64,000 nucleotides of DNA, taken from positions 1,465,564-1,529,563 of the forward strand of contig NZ_RKIE01000001.1 of assembly GCF_003751785.1 (NCBI RefSeq), in the 5' to 3' direction. The DNA comes from Frigoribacterium sp. PhB160 (GTDB taxonomy: Bacteria > Actinomycetota > Actinomycetes > Actinomycetales > Microbacteriaceae). Positions 24,482 to 32,731 of the stretch are shown here, in pieces. The translations under genes were made by a program, and so were the position numbers. Below the pieces are notes generated by a model that did not search any database, had not been told where the DNA came from, and saw nothing but the letters and a program-made list of their open reading frames with translations. How positions within the stretch are numbered: the stretch's first letter is position 1; each line of letters starts with the position of its first letter.

Positions 24482-25605
24482 CCACCACCGCACCCGGCGA
24501 CCCGACCACCGACTCCCCGGACGGCGCCTCCCCGGACGGCGACGACCGGAGCGCACCGGCCGGGTCCGCGCGTCCCGTCGGGGGAGCGGCGGTCGCGTTC
24601 CGCTCGGTCGTCAAGCGCTATGCCGGCCACACGGCGCTGCAGGGCGTCGACCTCGACCTCGCGCCGGGGGAGCTCGTCGCCCTGCTCGGCCCCTCCGGCT
24701 GCGGCAAGACGACCGCCCTGCGGAGCCTCGCCGGCCTCGAGACCGTGACGAGCGGCCGCGTCACGATCGACGGACGCGACGTCGTCGACGTGCCCACGCA
24801 CCGACGGGACGTCGGGATGGTGTTCCAGGCCTACTCTCTCTTCCCGCACCTGACGGTGCAGCAGAACGTCGAGTTCGGGCTGCGCATGCGTCGGGTCGGG
24901 CGCGCGGAGAGGTCGACCCGGGCCGGCGACATGCTCGACCTCGTCGGCCTCGGCGACCTCGGCGGACGATTCGCGCACCAGCTCTCCGGCGGCCAGCAGC
25001 AGCGCGTCGCGCTCGCCCGGGCGCTCGTCACCCGACCGCGCGTGCTGCTCCTCGACGAGCCTCTGAGCGCCCTCGACGCGAAGGTGCGCGTGCAGCTGCG
25101 GGACGAGATCCGCCGACTGCAGCAGGAGCTGGCCATCACGACGCTGTTCGTCACGCACGACCAGGAGGAGGCGCTGGCCGTCGCCGACCGCGTCGCCGTC
25201 ATGCGCGCCGGGACGATCGAGCAGATCGGCAGCCCGGAGGAGCTCTACGCGGCCCCCGCCACCCGGTTCGTCGCGGAGTTCGTGGGCACCAGCAACCGGC
25301 TGCGCGCGGAGGTCGTCGACGGTCGCGTGCGGCTGCCCGGCCACGAGGTGGCGGCGGTGGGCTCGCCGCCCGACGGCGCCGCGTGGGCCTACGTCCGGCC
25401 CGAGGACGTCGCCTTCGCCGACCGGGGGCTGGCCGGCGTGGTCGAGGGCGTGTCGTTCCTCGGGGCGGTCTGCCGCAGCTCGGTGCGCACCGGGCCCGAG
25501 ACGCTCGTCGTCCTCGACCACCGCGCCGACGACCGGCGCCCGGTCGGCGCCCGGGTCGCCCTCGCCTTCACCCCCGCGTCGGTGGCGGTGGCGCCGCTCG
25601 ACTGA
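24478..25605 (+). CDS. ABC transporter ATP-binding protein (PotA/FbpC-like)
   Basis: 375-residue ATPase energising the upstream importer. Walker A is GPSGCGKTT at about residues 71-79, Q-loop MVFQAYSLFPHL, signature LSGGQQQR near residue 169, Walker B VLLLDEPLSALD and the switch His in FVTHDQEEAL. A C-terminal TOBE-type regulatory domain follows (AYVRPEDVAF). The first 38 residues are an unusual Pro/Asp/Ser-rich disordered extension that most family members lack. The start is a GTG overlapping the permease stop. A strong terminator follows. Confidence 0.93.
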   Translation: MTTTAPGDPTTDSPDGASPDGDDRSAPAGSARPVGGAAVAFRSVVKRYAGHTALQGVDLDLAPGELVALLGPSGCGKTTALRSLAGLETVTSGRVTIDGRDVVDVPTHRRDVGMVFQAYSLFPHLTVQQNVEFGLRMRRVGRAERSTRAGDMLDLVGLGDLGGRFAHQLSGGQQQRVALARALVTRPRVLLLDEPLSALDAKVRVQLRDEIRRLQQELAITTLFVTHDQEEALAVADRVAVMRAGTIEQIGSPEELYAAPATRFVAEFVGTSNRLRAEVVDGRVRLPGHEVAAVGSPPDGAAWAYVRPEDVAFADRGLAGVVEGVSFLGAVCRSSVRTGPETLVVLDHRADDRRPVGARVALAFTPASVAVAPLD

Positions 25606-25629
25606 GCCGCGGAGGCCGCTCGCACGACC

Positions 25630-25661
25630 GAGGCCGGTCGCCCGTCGGGGCGACCGGCCTC
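25630..25661. terminator. Bidirectional terminator between ABC operon and minus-strand genes
   Basis: A perfect 14-bp stem (25630-25643 with 25648-25661) and loop GTCG, 24 bases after each of the two convergent stops. Confidence 0.85.
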
Positions 25662-25684
25662 GTGCGGTCGGGGAGGGAGGGCGG

Positions 25685-25975
25685 CTACGCCTTGGCGGCG
25701 TCCTTGCCGTCCTTCTTCGTGGACTCCTTCGCCGCGATGGCGTCGCGCTCGCCCTTCAGCGACCGCACCGTCGCGGGGTCGAGGAAGTCGACGAACGGGT
25801 TGGGCTGGCCGGTCTTCTCCGCGACGACGGTCGTGTAGGCCGCGGCGGCCTGACGGACCTTCTCCGTGGCGCGGCCGGCTCGCTTCGCCGACACCGGACG
25901 GTCGCCCATCACCTCGCCGTGGTGCTCGAGGGCCTTGACGAGGGTCTTGAGGGCTGCATCGATCTTCTTGCTCAC
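25685..25975 (-). CDS. Conserved hypothetical small protein
   Basis: 96-residue soluble protein with no family I can name. It is basic at both ends (SKKIDAALKTLVKAL, ESTKKDGKDAAKA) and mostly helical, with a central segment PVSAKRAGRATEKVRQAAAAYTTVVAEKTGQPNPF. It lies just downstream of coaBC on the same strand. The start is uncertain: GTG at 25973-25975 gives MSKKID, while an in-frame ATG at 25991-25993 would add six residues; neither has a good ribosome site. The Lys/Ala-rich C-terminus suggests nucleic-acid contact, which is only a guess. Confidence 0.7.
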   Translation of the reverse strand: MSKKIDAALKTLVKALEHHGEVMGDRPVSAKRAGRATEKVRQAAAAYTTVVAEKTGQPNPFVDFLDPATVRSLKGERDAIAAKESTKKDGKDAAKA

Positions 25976-25998
25976 GGGGGCATTGTGTCGCATCGAGG

Positions 25999-27324
25999 TT
26001 AACGCGCAAGAGCTCCCGCGGCCCGGACCGCGAGGGCGGCGTCGAGCACGACCTCGGCCGCCTGCTGCTTGGTGCCCGCGACCTCGCCGACGACGGCGCC
26101 GTCGGCCCCGAGCACGAGCACCACGGTGTCGGGGGAGCCGAACCCGGTGGCCCAGCCCACCGGGTTCACGACGAGCAGGTCGCAGCCCTTGCGCGCGAGC
26201 TTCCGGCGCCCGAGCTCCAGCAGCTCGTCGCGGTCGGTCACGGTCTCGCTCGCGAAGCCGACGACGACCTGCCCGGGCCGCCGCGTCGCCGACAGCTCCG
26301 CGAGGACGTCGGGGGTGCGGACGAGCCGCAGGACGAGCTCGTCGCCCGTGTCGTCCTTCTTGATCTTCGCCTCGCTCACCTCGACGGGCCGGTAGTCGGC
26401 GACCGCCGCGGCCATGACGACGACGTCGGCGCCGGCCGCCGCGGCCACGACCGCCTCGCGCAGCTCGAGGGCCGAGCCGACCTCGACGAGCGAGACGCCG
26501 TCGTCGCCCACGGCGTCGCGCCGCACGTCGTCGTCGAGGTGGGCCGCCACGAGCGTGACCGTCGCGCCCCGGCGCGCGGCGGCGCGGGCGAGCGCGACTC
26601 CCTGCCGCCCGCTCGACCGGTTGCCGAGGAAGCGCACCGGGTCGAGCGGCTCGCGGGTGCCACCGGCGGTGACGACGACGACGCGACCGGCGAGGTCGCG
26701 GACCCGCGCCTCCTCGCGGGCGGCCGGAACCACCGCGGCGAGCGTCGCGGCCAGGATCTCGTCGGGGTCGGCCAGGCGGCCCGGGCCGCTGTCGCCGCCG
26801 GTGAGCGGGCCGTCGTCGGGGCCGACGACGACGACGCCGCGGCCCCGCAGCAGGTCCATGTTCGCCACGGTGGCGGCGGCCGCCCACATCTCGCTGTGCA
26901 TGGCGGGCGCCACGACGAGCGGCGCCGCGCTCGACAGGATCGTCGTGCCGAGCAGGTCGTCGGAGAGGCCGTGGGCGATCTTCGCGAGGGTGTGGGCGGT
27001 CGCCGGGACGACGACGATCACGTCGGCCGCCCGGCCGAGCGCGACGTGCCGGACCTGTGCGACGTCGTCCCACACCGACGGGTGCACCGGGTTGCGGCTG
27101 ATCGCCTCGAAGGTCGGCAGGCCCACGAAACGGAGGGCCGCCTCGGTCGGCACGACGTGCACGTCGTGGCCGAGGACGACGAGGCCGCGCACGACCTGCA
27201 CGGCCTTGTAGGCCGCGATGCCGCCCGAGACGCCCACGACGACGGTGAGGCGTCGGCCGCCGGCGGCGCTTCGCCCGGGGTCGCCCACGTCGGTCGCGGC
27301 GTCGGCTCGGTCTGCTGCGGTCAC
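25999..27324 (-). CDS. coaBC: Bifunctional phosphopantothenoylcysteine decarboxylase / phosphopantothenate-cysteine ligase
   Basis: 441-residue coenzyme A biosynthesis enzyme. The N-terminal CoaC flavoprotein half shows SGGIAAYKA, the catalytic-region VRHVALGRAADV, PATAHTLAK and APAMHSEMW. The CoaB half starts around residue 195 with VVVTAGGTREPLDPVRFLGNR in pieces and carries the lysine motif EAKIKKDD. It makes 4'-phosphopantetheine from phosphopantothenate and cysteine, using CTP. The GTG at 27322-27324 precedes a 20-residue Ala/Asp-rich tail; the conserved part starts at RRLTVVVGVSGG. It is divergent from the TANGO2-like gene. Confidence 0.94.
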   Translation of the reverse strand: MTAADRADAATDVGDPGRSAAGGRRLTVVVGVSGGIAAYKAVQVVRGLVVLGHDVHVVPTEAALRFVGLPTFEAISRNPVHPSVWDDVAQVRHVALGRAADVIVVVPATAHTLAKIAHGLSDDLLGTTILSSAAPLVVAPAMHSEMWAAAATVANMDLLRGRGVVVVGPDDGPLTGGDSGPGRLADPDEILAATLAAVVPAAREEARVRDLAGRVVVVTAGGTREPLDPVRFLGNRSSGRQGVALARAAARRGATVTLVAAHLDDDVRRDAVGDDGVSLVEVGSALELREAVVAAAAGADVVVMAAAVADYRPVEVSEAKIKKDDTGDELVLRLVRTPDVLAELSATRRPGQVVVGFASETVTDRDELLELGRRKLARKGCDLLVVNPVGWATGFGSPDTVVLVLGADGAVVGEVAGTKQQAAEVVLDAALAVRAAGALAR

Positions 27325-27441
27325 GGGGCCCCCGGTCGGTCGGCGGCCGTCGGGAAGCGTCGACGGCCGGGTAGCGTTGAGGTCCACGATGCCCCATCCG
27401 GCGCCGCCCCGGCGCGTGCCGCCCACCCGAGGAGCCCGCCC

Positions 27442-28206
27442 GTGTGCACCGTCGTCGTCTCCGTCGCCCCCGGGTCGGCCTGGCCGGTCGTCTTCCTGGG
27501 GCTCCGCGACGAGGTCGCCGACCGACCCTGGGACGCCCCCGCGGCGTGGTGGCCCGAGCTCGGCGACCGCGTCGAGGGGGTGCGCGACCGCGAGGCCGGA
27601 GGCGCGTGGCTGGCGACGGCCACCGCGCCCGCCCGCGCCTCGGTCGTCCTCAACCGCCGGGAGGAGCCCGCGCCGCCGGCCGGGGGCTGGACCACCCGCG
27701 GCGCCCTGCCCCTGTCCGCCGCCGCGAGCGGTGCCCTGCCCGGCGGGAGGCCGACCACCCGCGCCTTCAACCTCCTCGCCGCCGACGCCGACGGGGCCCG
27801 GGTCGCCTCGTGGGACGGCGCGGGGCTGACGACGGAGACGCTCGCCCCCGGCGTCCACGTCCTCACGCACGGGAGCACCGACGACCTCGACGTGCCCCGC
27901 GTGGCGCGGTGGCTGCCGCGGTTCCGCGGCGTCGAGGCGCCCACGGGCCCGCCGACCGGCCCCGCCGGCGCGTCGACCGGCCCCGATGACGGCGACCGCG
28001 GTCGATGGGAGCCCTGGCTCGCGCTGCTCCGCGAGAGCACCGAGCTGCCGGCCGACCACGACGAGGCGCTGGTGCGCGCCGACCTCCTCGACGGACGGTG
28101 GTTCGGCTCGCTGTCGCTCAGCCTCGTCGCGGTCTCGGCCGACCAGGTGCGTCACGAGCACCACCGGCTCGACCGGGCCTCGCCGCTCGTCGGTCACTTC
28201 GCGTAA
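27442..28206 (+). CDS. TANGO2/NRDE family protein
   Basis: 254-residue protein beginning with the hallmark Cys directly after the start (V/M-C-T-V-V-V), as in the NRDE/TANGO2 family, whose N-terminal Cys may act as in Ntn hydrolases. Further family segments are ASVVLNRRE (here replacing the usual NRDE) and AFNLLAAD. The biochemical role is not established; in eukaryotes TANGO2 is linked to lipid or haem handling. A 30-residue Gly/Pro/Thr linker around residues 172-190 is a local low-complexity insertion. The GTG start has GGAG ten bases upstream. It is divergent from coaBC. Confidence 0.8.
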   Translation: MCTVVVSVAPGSAWPVVFLGLRDEVADRPWDAPAAWWPELGDRVEGVRDREAGGAWLATATAPARASVVLNRREEPAPPAGGWTTRGALPLSAAASGALPGGRPTTRAFNLLAADADGARVASWDGAGLTTETLAPGVHVLTHGSTDDLDVPRVARWLPRFRGVEAPTGPPTGPAGASTGPDDGDRGRWEPWLALLRESTELPADHDEALVRADLLDGRWFGSLSLSLVAVSADQVRHEHHRLDRASPLVGHFA

Positions 28207-28293
28207 CCGGGAATCACGCGCCGGGGCCCGGCGTTAGTGTCGGGTGGCCCGCCGCTCCCCGGCGCTGCCGTCCCCGATCCAGGAAGCCCCGCC

Positions 28294-29169
28294 GTGAAGA
28301 CCACCACGCCCCGCAGCCCCCGCCGTCTCGTCCGCACCGCCCTCCTCTCGGGCGTCGTCGCGGCCACCGCGCTCGGCCTCGCCGCCTGCGCGCCCGCCTC
28401 GACCGACGGCGTCGTGAGCGCCGCGAGCGGCGACGCGTCCGCCGCCCCCGTCGACGGCCTCAGCCTCGCCGACGTCCAGGACGCGGGGAAGCTCGTCGTC
28501 GGCACCGAGGGCACCTACCAGCCCTTCACGTTCCACGAGGGCGGCTCCGGCTCGCTGACCGGCTACGACGTCGAGGTGATCACCGCGGTGGCCGAGAAGC
28601 TCGGCGTCACGCCCGAGTTCGAGGAGACCCAGTGGGACGCGATCTTCGCGGGCCTCGACGCGGGCCGCTTCGACCTCATCGCGAACCAGGTGTCGATCAA
28701 CCCCGAGCGCCAGGCCCGCTACTCCTTCTCCGAGCCGTACACGGTCAGCCGCGGCGTCGTCATCGTGCCCGAGGCGAACACCGACATCACGTCGCTCGCC
28801 GACCTCGACGGCAAGACGACCGCCCAGTCGCAGTCGAGCAACTGGTACACGACCGCCACCGACGCGGGCGCCAAGGTCGAGGTCGTCGAGGGCTGGGCCG
28901 AGTCGATCGCCCTCCTCGAGCAGGGCCGCATCGACGCGACGGTGAACGACGAGCTGACGTTCCTCGACTACGAGAAGAACGACCCGACCGCCGCGGCCGC
29001 CGTCAAGGTCGGCGCCACGACGGACGACGTCAGCGAGAGCGCCTTCGTCGTCCGCCAGGGCAGCGACGACCTCGTCGCCGCGATCGACACCGCGCTCGAC
29101 GACCTGCGCGCCGACGGCACCCTGGCCTCGATCAGCGAGAAGTACTTCGGCCAGGACGTGAGCCAGTAG
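28294..29169 (+). CDS. Polar amino-acid ABC transporter substrate-binding lipoprotein
   Basis: 291-residue family 3 solute-binding protein. A basic leader and hydrophobic stretch end in LGLAAC, with the lipidated Cys at residue 32. The core GKLVVGTEGTYQPFTFHE, LTGYDVEVITAVAEKLG and FDLIANQVSINPER is typical of cystine/polar amino-acid binders. The GTG at 28294 has an AGGAAG ribosome site. A TAGTGT hexamer at 28235-28240 is a candidate -10. It is the first gene of a complete three-gene importer. Confidence 0.92.
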   Translation: MKTTTPRSPRRLVRTALLSGVVAATALGLAACAPASTDGVVSAASGDASAAPVDGLSLADVQDAGKLVVGTEGTYQPFTFHEGGSGSLTGYDVEVITAVAEKLGVTPEFEETQWDAIFAGLDAGRFDLIANQVSINPERQARYSFSEPYTVSRGVVIVPEANTDITSLADLDGKTTAQSQSSNWYTTATDAGAKVEVVEGWAESIALLEQGRIDATVNDELTFLDYEKNDPTAAAAVKVGATTDDVSESAFVVRQGSDDLVAAIDTALDDLRADGTLASISEKYFGQDVSQ

Positions 29170-29172
29170 CCC

Positions 29173-29838
29173 GTGCAGTCCACCCTCGACCTCTTCCTGA
29201 GGTCGCTCTGGCCCATCGTCTCGGGCGCGCTCGTGGCGACGATCCCGCTGGCCCTCGCCTCCTTCGCCATCGGGATCGTCGTCGCGCTCGTCGTGGCCCT
29301 GATGCGCTTGTCGCCGACTCGGTGGCTGCGGTGGCCGGCCCGCTTCTTCGTGTCGGTCATCAGGGGCACGCCGCTGCTCGTGCAGCTCTTCGTCGTCTTC
29401 TACGGCCTGCCCTCGATCGGGATCAAGCTCGACCCGTGGCCGAGCGCCATCATCGCGTTCTCGCTCAACGTGGGCGGCTACGGCGCCGAGATCATCCGCG
29501 CGGGGATCCAGTCCGTGCCCCGCGGCCAGTGGGAGGCGGCGCACACGATCGGCATGTCGCGCGGCCAGGCGCTGCGGCGCATCATCCTGCCGCAGGCGGC
29601 CCGCGTCTCCGTGCCGCCGCTGTCGAACACCTTCATCAGCCTCGTCAAGGACACCTCGCTGGCGTCGCTCATCCTCGTCACCGAGCTCTTCCGGCAGGCG
29701 CGGCAGATCGCGACCGTGTCGAACGAGTTCATGCTCCTGTACCTCGAGGCCGCGCTCGTCTACTGGGTGGTGTGCCTGGTGCTCTCGTCCGGTCAGGGCG
29801 TGCTCGAGAAGAGATTGGACCGTCATGTCGCCCACTGA
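29173..29838 (+). CDS. Polar amino-acid ABC transporter permease
   Basis: 221-residue HisM/GlnP-type permease with about five helices. The signatures VIRGTPLLVQLFVVFYGLP and the EAA loop QWEAAHTIGMSRGQALRRIILPQA (in pieces) are clear. The start is GTG three bases after the binding-protein stop. Its 3' end overlaps the ATPase gene by 14 bases. Confidence 0.94.
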   Translation: MQSTLDLFLRSLWPIVSGALVATIPLALASFAIGIVVALVVALMRLSPTRWLRWPARFFVSVIRGTPLLVQLFVVFYGLPSIGIKLDPWPSAIIAFSLNVGGYGAEIIRAGIQSVPRGQWEAAHTIGMSRGQALRRIILPQAARVSVPPLSNTFISLVKDTSLASLILVTELFRQARQIATVSNEFMLLYLEAALVYWVVCLVLSSGQGVLEKRLDRHVAH

Positions 29839-30637
29839 CGCCCCCGCCGGGGGACCGGCGCGCGCCTCCTCGACGTCACCCGTCGTGCTGACCGTGCGCG
29901 GCCTCACGAAGTCGTTCGGCGACACCGCCGTGCTGAAGGGCATCGACCTCGAGGTGCGCCGCGGCCAGGTCGTGGCGATCATCGGGCCGTCGGGCTCCGG
30001 CAAGACGACCGTGCTGCGCTCGCTCAACTCGCTGGAGGTGCCCGACGGCGGCACGGTGACGCTCTCGACCGGGCAGGAGCTCGACTTCGGGTCGCGGCCG
30101 TCGAAGCGCGACCTCCTCGCGCTCCGCGACCGGTCGTCCATGGTGTTCCAGCACTTCAACCTGTTCCCGCACCTGACCGTGCTGCAGAACGTGGTCGAGG
30201 GGCCGATCCGCGTCCAGGGCCGGGACCCCGAGGAGGCGCGGCGCGAGGCCCGGGACCTGCTCGCCCGGGTGGGCCTCGCCTCCCGCGTCGACGCCTGGCC
30301 GGTCGAGCTCTCGGGCGGGCAGCAGCAGCGCGTGGGCATCGTCCGCGCCCTCGCGCTCCGCCCCGAGCTGCTGCTCTTCGACGAGCCGACCAGCGCCCTC
30401 GACCCCGAGCTCGTCGGCGACGTGCTCGGCGTCGTGAAGGAGCTCGCCGACGAGGGCTGGACGATGATCGTCGTCACGCACGAGCTCGAGTTCGCCCGTC
30501 GGGTCGCCGACGAGGTCGTCTTCATGGACGACGGCGTCGTGGTCGAGCGCGGGGCGCCGGCCGAGGTGCTCAACCGGCCGCGCGAGCCGCGCACGCAGCA
30601 GTTCCTCCGCCGGGTGCTGCGGCCCCTCGACGACTGA
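29825..30637 (+). CDS. Polar amino-acid ABC transporter ATP-binding protein
   Basis: 270-residue GlnQ/TcyC-type ATPase. Walker A GPSGSGKTT is near residue 54, Q-loop MVFQHFNLFPHLTVLQN, signature LSGGQQQRVGI, Walker B LLLFDEPTSALDPE and switch His VVTHELEFA. It overlaps the permease by 14 bases and ends the operon. Family signatures point to amino-acid uptake; cystine is one possibility given sulfur genes downstream, but this is not demonstrated. Confidence 0.94.
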   Translation: MSPTDAPAGGPARASSTSPVVLTVRGLTKSFGDTAVLKGIDLEVRRGQVVAIIGPSGSGKTTVLRSLNSLEVPDGGTVTLSTGQELDFGSRPSKRDLLALRDRSSMVFQHFNLFPHLTVLQNVVEGPIRVQGRDPEEARREARDLLARVGLASRVDAWPVELSGGQQQRVGIVRALALRPELLLFDEPTSALDPELVGDVLGVVKELADEGWTMIVVTHELEFARRVADEVVFMDDGVVVERGAPAEVLNRPREPRTQQFLRRVLRPLDD

Positions 30638-30715
30638 GGTCGCCCGGCGAGAGCTCGACGACGGACGTCGCCCGGCGGGAGCCCAGCGGTCCCGCGTCGT
30701 CGGGGCCCGTCGACG

Positions 30716-31318
30716 TCAGAAATTGAACAGGTCGCCGCGGAGGCCCCCGTCGCCGAGCTCCTCGACGACGTCGGCGAACTCCTCGGCGGTGCCGACGAAC
30801 CAGGTCCGGTCGGTGACGAGTCCCTTGCGGGCCTTCGCCGTCAGCAGCTGCCGCAGGGTCGCGTCCGCGAACGACCCGGCCCGGCCGAGCAGGCCCCTGA
30901 TCGACCCGTGCGACACGTGCTCGCCGAAGATCGCCGGGTCGACCGGCCGGTCGAGGTCGAGCGCCGTGAGGTCGGTCTCGAGGTCGCTCGACTGGCCGAG
31001 GGCGATCGCCCGCAGCTCGTCGTCGCCCGGGTGCCGGGACGCCTCGACGACCGCCGTGCCTCCTCGCGGCTCCGGGCGCACGAGGCGGCGCTCCACCGCC
31101 GCGGTCGTCGAGCTGCCGCTCCGCGTGCAGACGTAGCCGGGGTCGTCGCCGGCGAACCGGTCGCGGGCCTGGGCGAAGTCGTCGAAGACGAAGCCCGCGC
31201 TGAGGTGGATCGTCGACACGCGGGCGCCGAAGTCGGTGTCGGCCGAGGCGCCGCCGCGCACCTGCTCGGTGGTGGAGCCGCGGGGGCTGTCGGCGGATCG
31301 CTGGTCTGCGGGGCTCAC
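30716..31318 (-). pseudogene. Chimeric remnant: OAH-sulfhydrylase N-terminus joined to flavin-monooxygenase C-terminal region
   Basis: An open 200-codon frame built from two unrelated enzymes. Residues about 30-92 match the start of O-acetylhomoserine sulfhydrylase-type PLP enzymes (STIHLSAGFVFDDFAQARDRF, GYVCTRSGSSTTAAVERRL), with the usual RxGNPT degraded to RSGSST. The PLP lysine domain is gone. From about residue 97 the frame matches the late part of nitrilotriacetate-monooxygenase-like luciferase-fold enzymes (LDLDRPVDPAIF, ATLRQLL, WFVGTAEEFADVVEELGDGG) and stops at LFNF, before that domain's normal end. A strong AGGAGG site precedes the GTG. Most likely a deletion fused two neighbouring genes; it is unlikely to be catalytic. 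It follows the MetE-like gene. Confidence 0.7.
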
Positions 31319-31344
31319 GGCGTGCCTCCTCGTGTCGGTGACGC

Positions 31345-32571
31345 TCAGCCGAAGAGGCGAGCGCTGGCGATGCGGGCGCCCTCGCCGAGGGCGGCGAGCT
31401 TGGCGACCGCGATCTGCGGGTGGATGCGGCCGCCGAGGCCGCAGTCGGTCGAGGCGACGACGCGCTCGGGCCCGACGACCGAGGCGAAGGCCTCGATGCG
31501 GTCGGCGACGAGCTCGGGGTGCTCGACGACGTTCGTCGCGTGGCTGACGACGCCGGGGACGATCTTCTTGTGGGCCGGCAGCTCGAGGTCGCGCCAGATC
31601 TTCCACTCGTGCTCGTGCCGCACGTTGGCGGCCTCGAACGAGTACGCGCCCGCGCGGATCTCGAGCATGAGGTCGGCGATGTGGCGGAACTCGACGTCGG
31701 TGGTGTGCGGTCCGTGCCAGCTGCCCCAACAGAGGTGGAACCGCACCTGGTCCTCGGGCAGGCCGCGCAGGGCGTGGTTCAGGGCCTCGACGCGGATGCG
31801 CGTGAAGGCGCGGTAGTCGTCGACGCTCGGCTCGGGCACGATCTGGTCCCAGTTCTCGGCGATCGACGGGTCGTCGATCTGCACGGTGAGGCCCGCCTCG
31901 ACGATCGCCGTGTACTCCTCGCGCAGCACCTCGGCCCAGGCCCAGATGTGCTCCTCCTCCGTCGCGTAGAAGTCGTTCGCGATGCGGGCACCGCTGCCCG
32001 GCGAGAGCGCGGTGAGGAAGCCCGTCGACGGGTCGGCCCCCGTGGCGGCGAGGCCGGCCTTCAGGTTCGCGATGTCGGAGGCGATGGCCTCCTGCCCGAC
32101 GTAGGCGAGGGGTCCCGTCGTGCTGGGGAACGCGGTGGCGGTCTTGCCCGTGCTGATCCCCGAGGTCGGGTCCTGGTAGGCGTCCCGGAAGATCGTCCAG
32201 TCGCGGCGGTCGGGGAACGACGTGAGGCGCACGTTCCCGGGCGACGAGCGCACCGGCTCCTGCGAGAAGATGTCCGCCCCCGTGACCGTCAGCCCCGAGA
32301 CGCGCTGGAACGAGTACGACCACCAGGCCCCGTAGTCGACCGCGCTCGTCATGGCCTTGCCGTACTCGCCGTCGCCGACGACCGTGATGCCGAGGTCGCG
32401 TTGACGCTCGACGAGGTCGACGACGGCCGCGGTCAGCAGCTCGTCGAACTCGGGGGTGCGCTGGAGGGTCAGGCCGTCGTCCGCGAGCGTCCTCGCGTCG
32501 TTGGCGGCGATGAGCTCGGGCGTGCGGGGCAGGCTTCCGGCGTGGCTGGTCTCGATGCGGGGCGTCGTCAT
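31345..32571 (-). CDS. MetE-like cobalamin-independent methionine synthase family protein
   Basis: 408-residue protein homologous to the C-terminal catalytic half of MetE, which moves a methyl group to homocysteine. Zinc-ligand positions are visible: His and Cys in HLCWGSWHGPHT, and Cys in STDCGLGG. The start is SHAGSLPRTPEL. It lacks the MetE N-terminal barrel, so it may use a methyl donor other than polyglutamyl methyltetrahydrofolate. The ATG at 32569-32571 was preferred over the upstream frame extension because the conserved SHxGSLPR begins eight residues later. The downstream remnant of an OAH sulfhydrylase fits a methionine/sulfur locus. Confidence 0.87.
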   Translation of the reverse strand: MTTPRIETSHAGSLPRTPELIAANDARTLADDGLTLQRTPEFDELLTAAVVDLVERQRDLGITVVGDGEYGKAMTSAVDYGAWWSYSFQRVSGLTVTGADIFSQEPVRSSPGNVRLTSFPDRRDWTIFRDAYQDPTSGISTGKTATAFPSTTGPLAYVGQEAIASDIANLKAGLAATGADPSTGFLTALSPGSGARIANDFYATEEEHIWAWAEVLREEYTAIVEAGLTVQIDDPSIAENWDQIVPEPSVDDYRAFTRIRVEALNHALRGLPEDQVRFHLCWGSWHGPHTTDVEFRHIADLMLEIRAGAYSFEAANVRHEHEWKIWRDLELPAHKKIVPGVVSHATNVVEHPELVADRIEAFASVVGPERVVASTDCGLGGRIHPQIAVAKLAALGEGARIASARLFG

Positions 32572-32601
32572 GGGCCGATGCTGGCCCTCCGCGCCGTCGC
32601 T

Positions 32602-32629
32602 GTCACCTGCCCGCGTCACGCACCGTCAC
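32602..32629. promoter_or_regulatory. Triple GTCAC repeat upstream of the MetE-like gene
   Basis: GTCAC occurs at 32602-32606, 32615-32619 and 32625-32629 (GTGAC when read towards the MetE-like gene), 31-58 bases before its start in the divergent region with sufS. Direct pentamer repeats at promoter distance suggest a regulator site; the regulator is unknown. Confidence 0.35.
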
Positions 32630-32708
32630 AGAGCACCGGAGGCGCGCGGCGCGGGAACAGGACGGGCACGCCGGCCGTTGGCACCCGTGGCCGTCGACCG
32701 CCGCTGGC

Positions 32709-32714
32709 TACGAT
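32709..32714 (+). promoter_or_regulatory. Possible -10 element for sufS-sufU
   Basis: TACGAT lies 17 bases before the sufS GTG, with a GGAAGGA ribosome site between them. No clear -35. Confidence 0.4.
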
Positions 32715-32731
32715 CGACGGGGAAGGACACC

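Noticed and set aside
30639-30677. Direct repeat GTCGCCCGGCG twice, 28 bases apart, between convergent genes
   Set aside because: Short and isolated; may belong to a poor terminator, but no convincing stem could be drawn.
32572-32731. SAM or cobalamin riboswitch before the MetE-like gene or sufS
   Set aside because: The region is only 160 bases and shared by divergent genes; none of the conserved riboswitch cores is visible.
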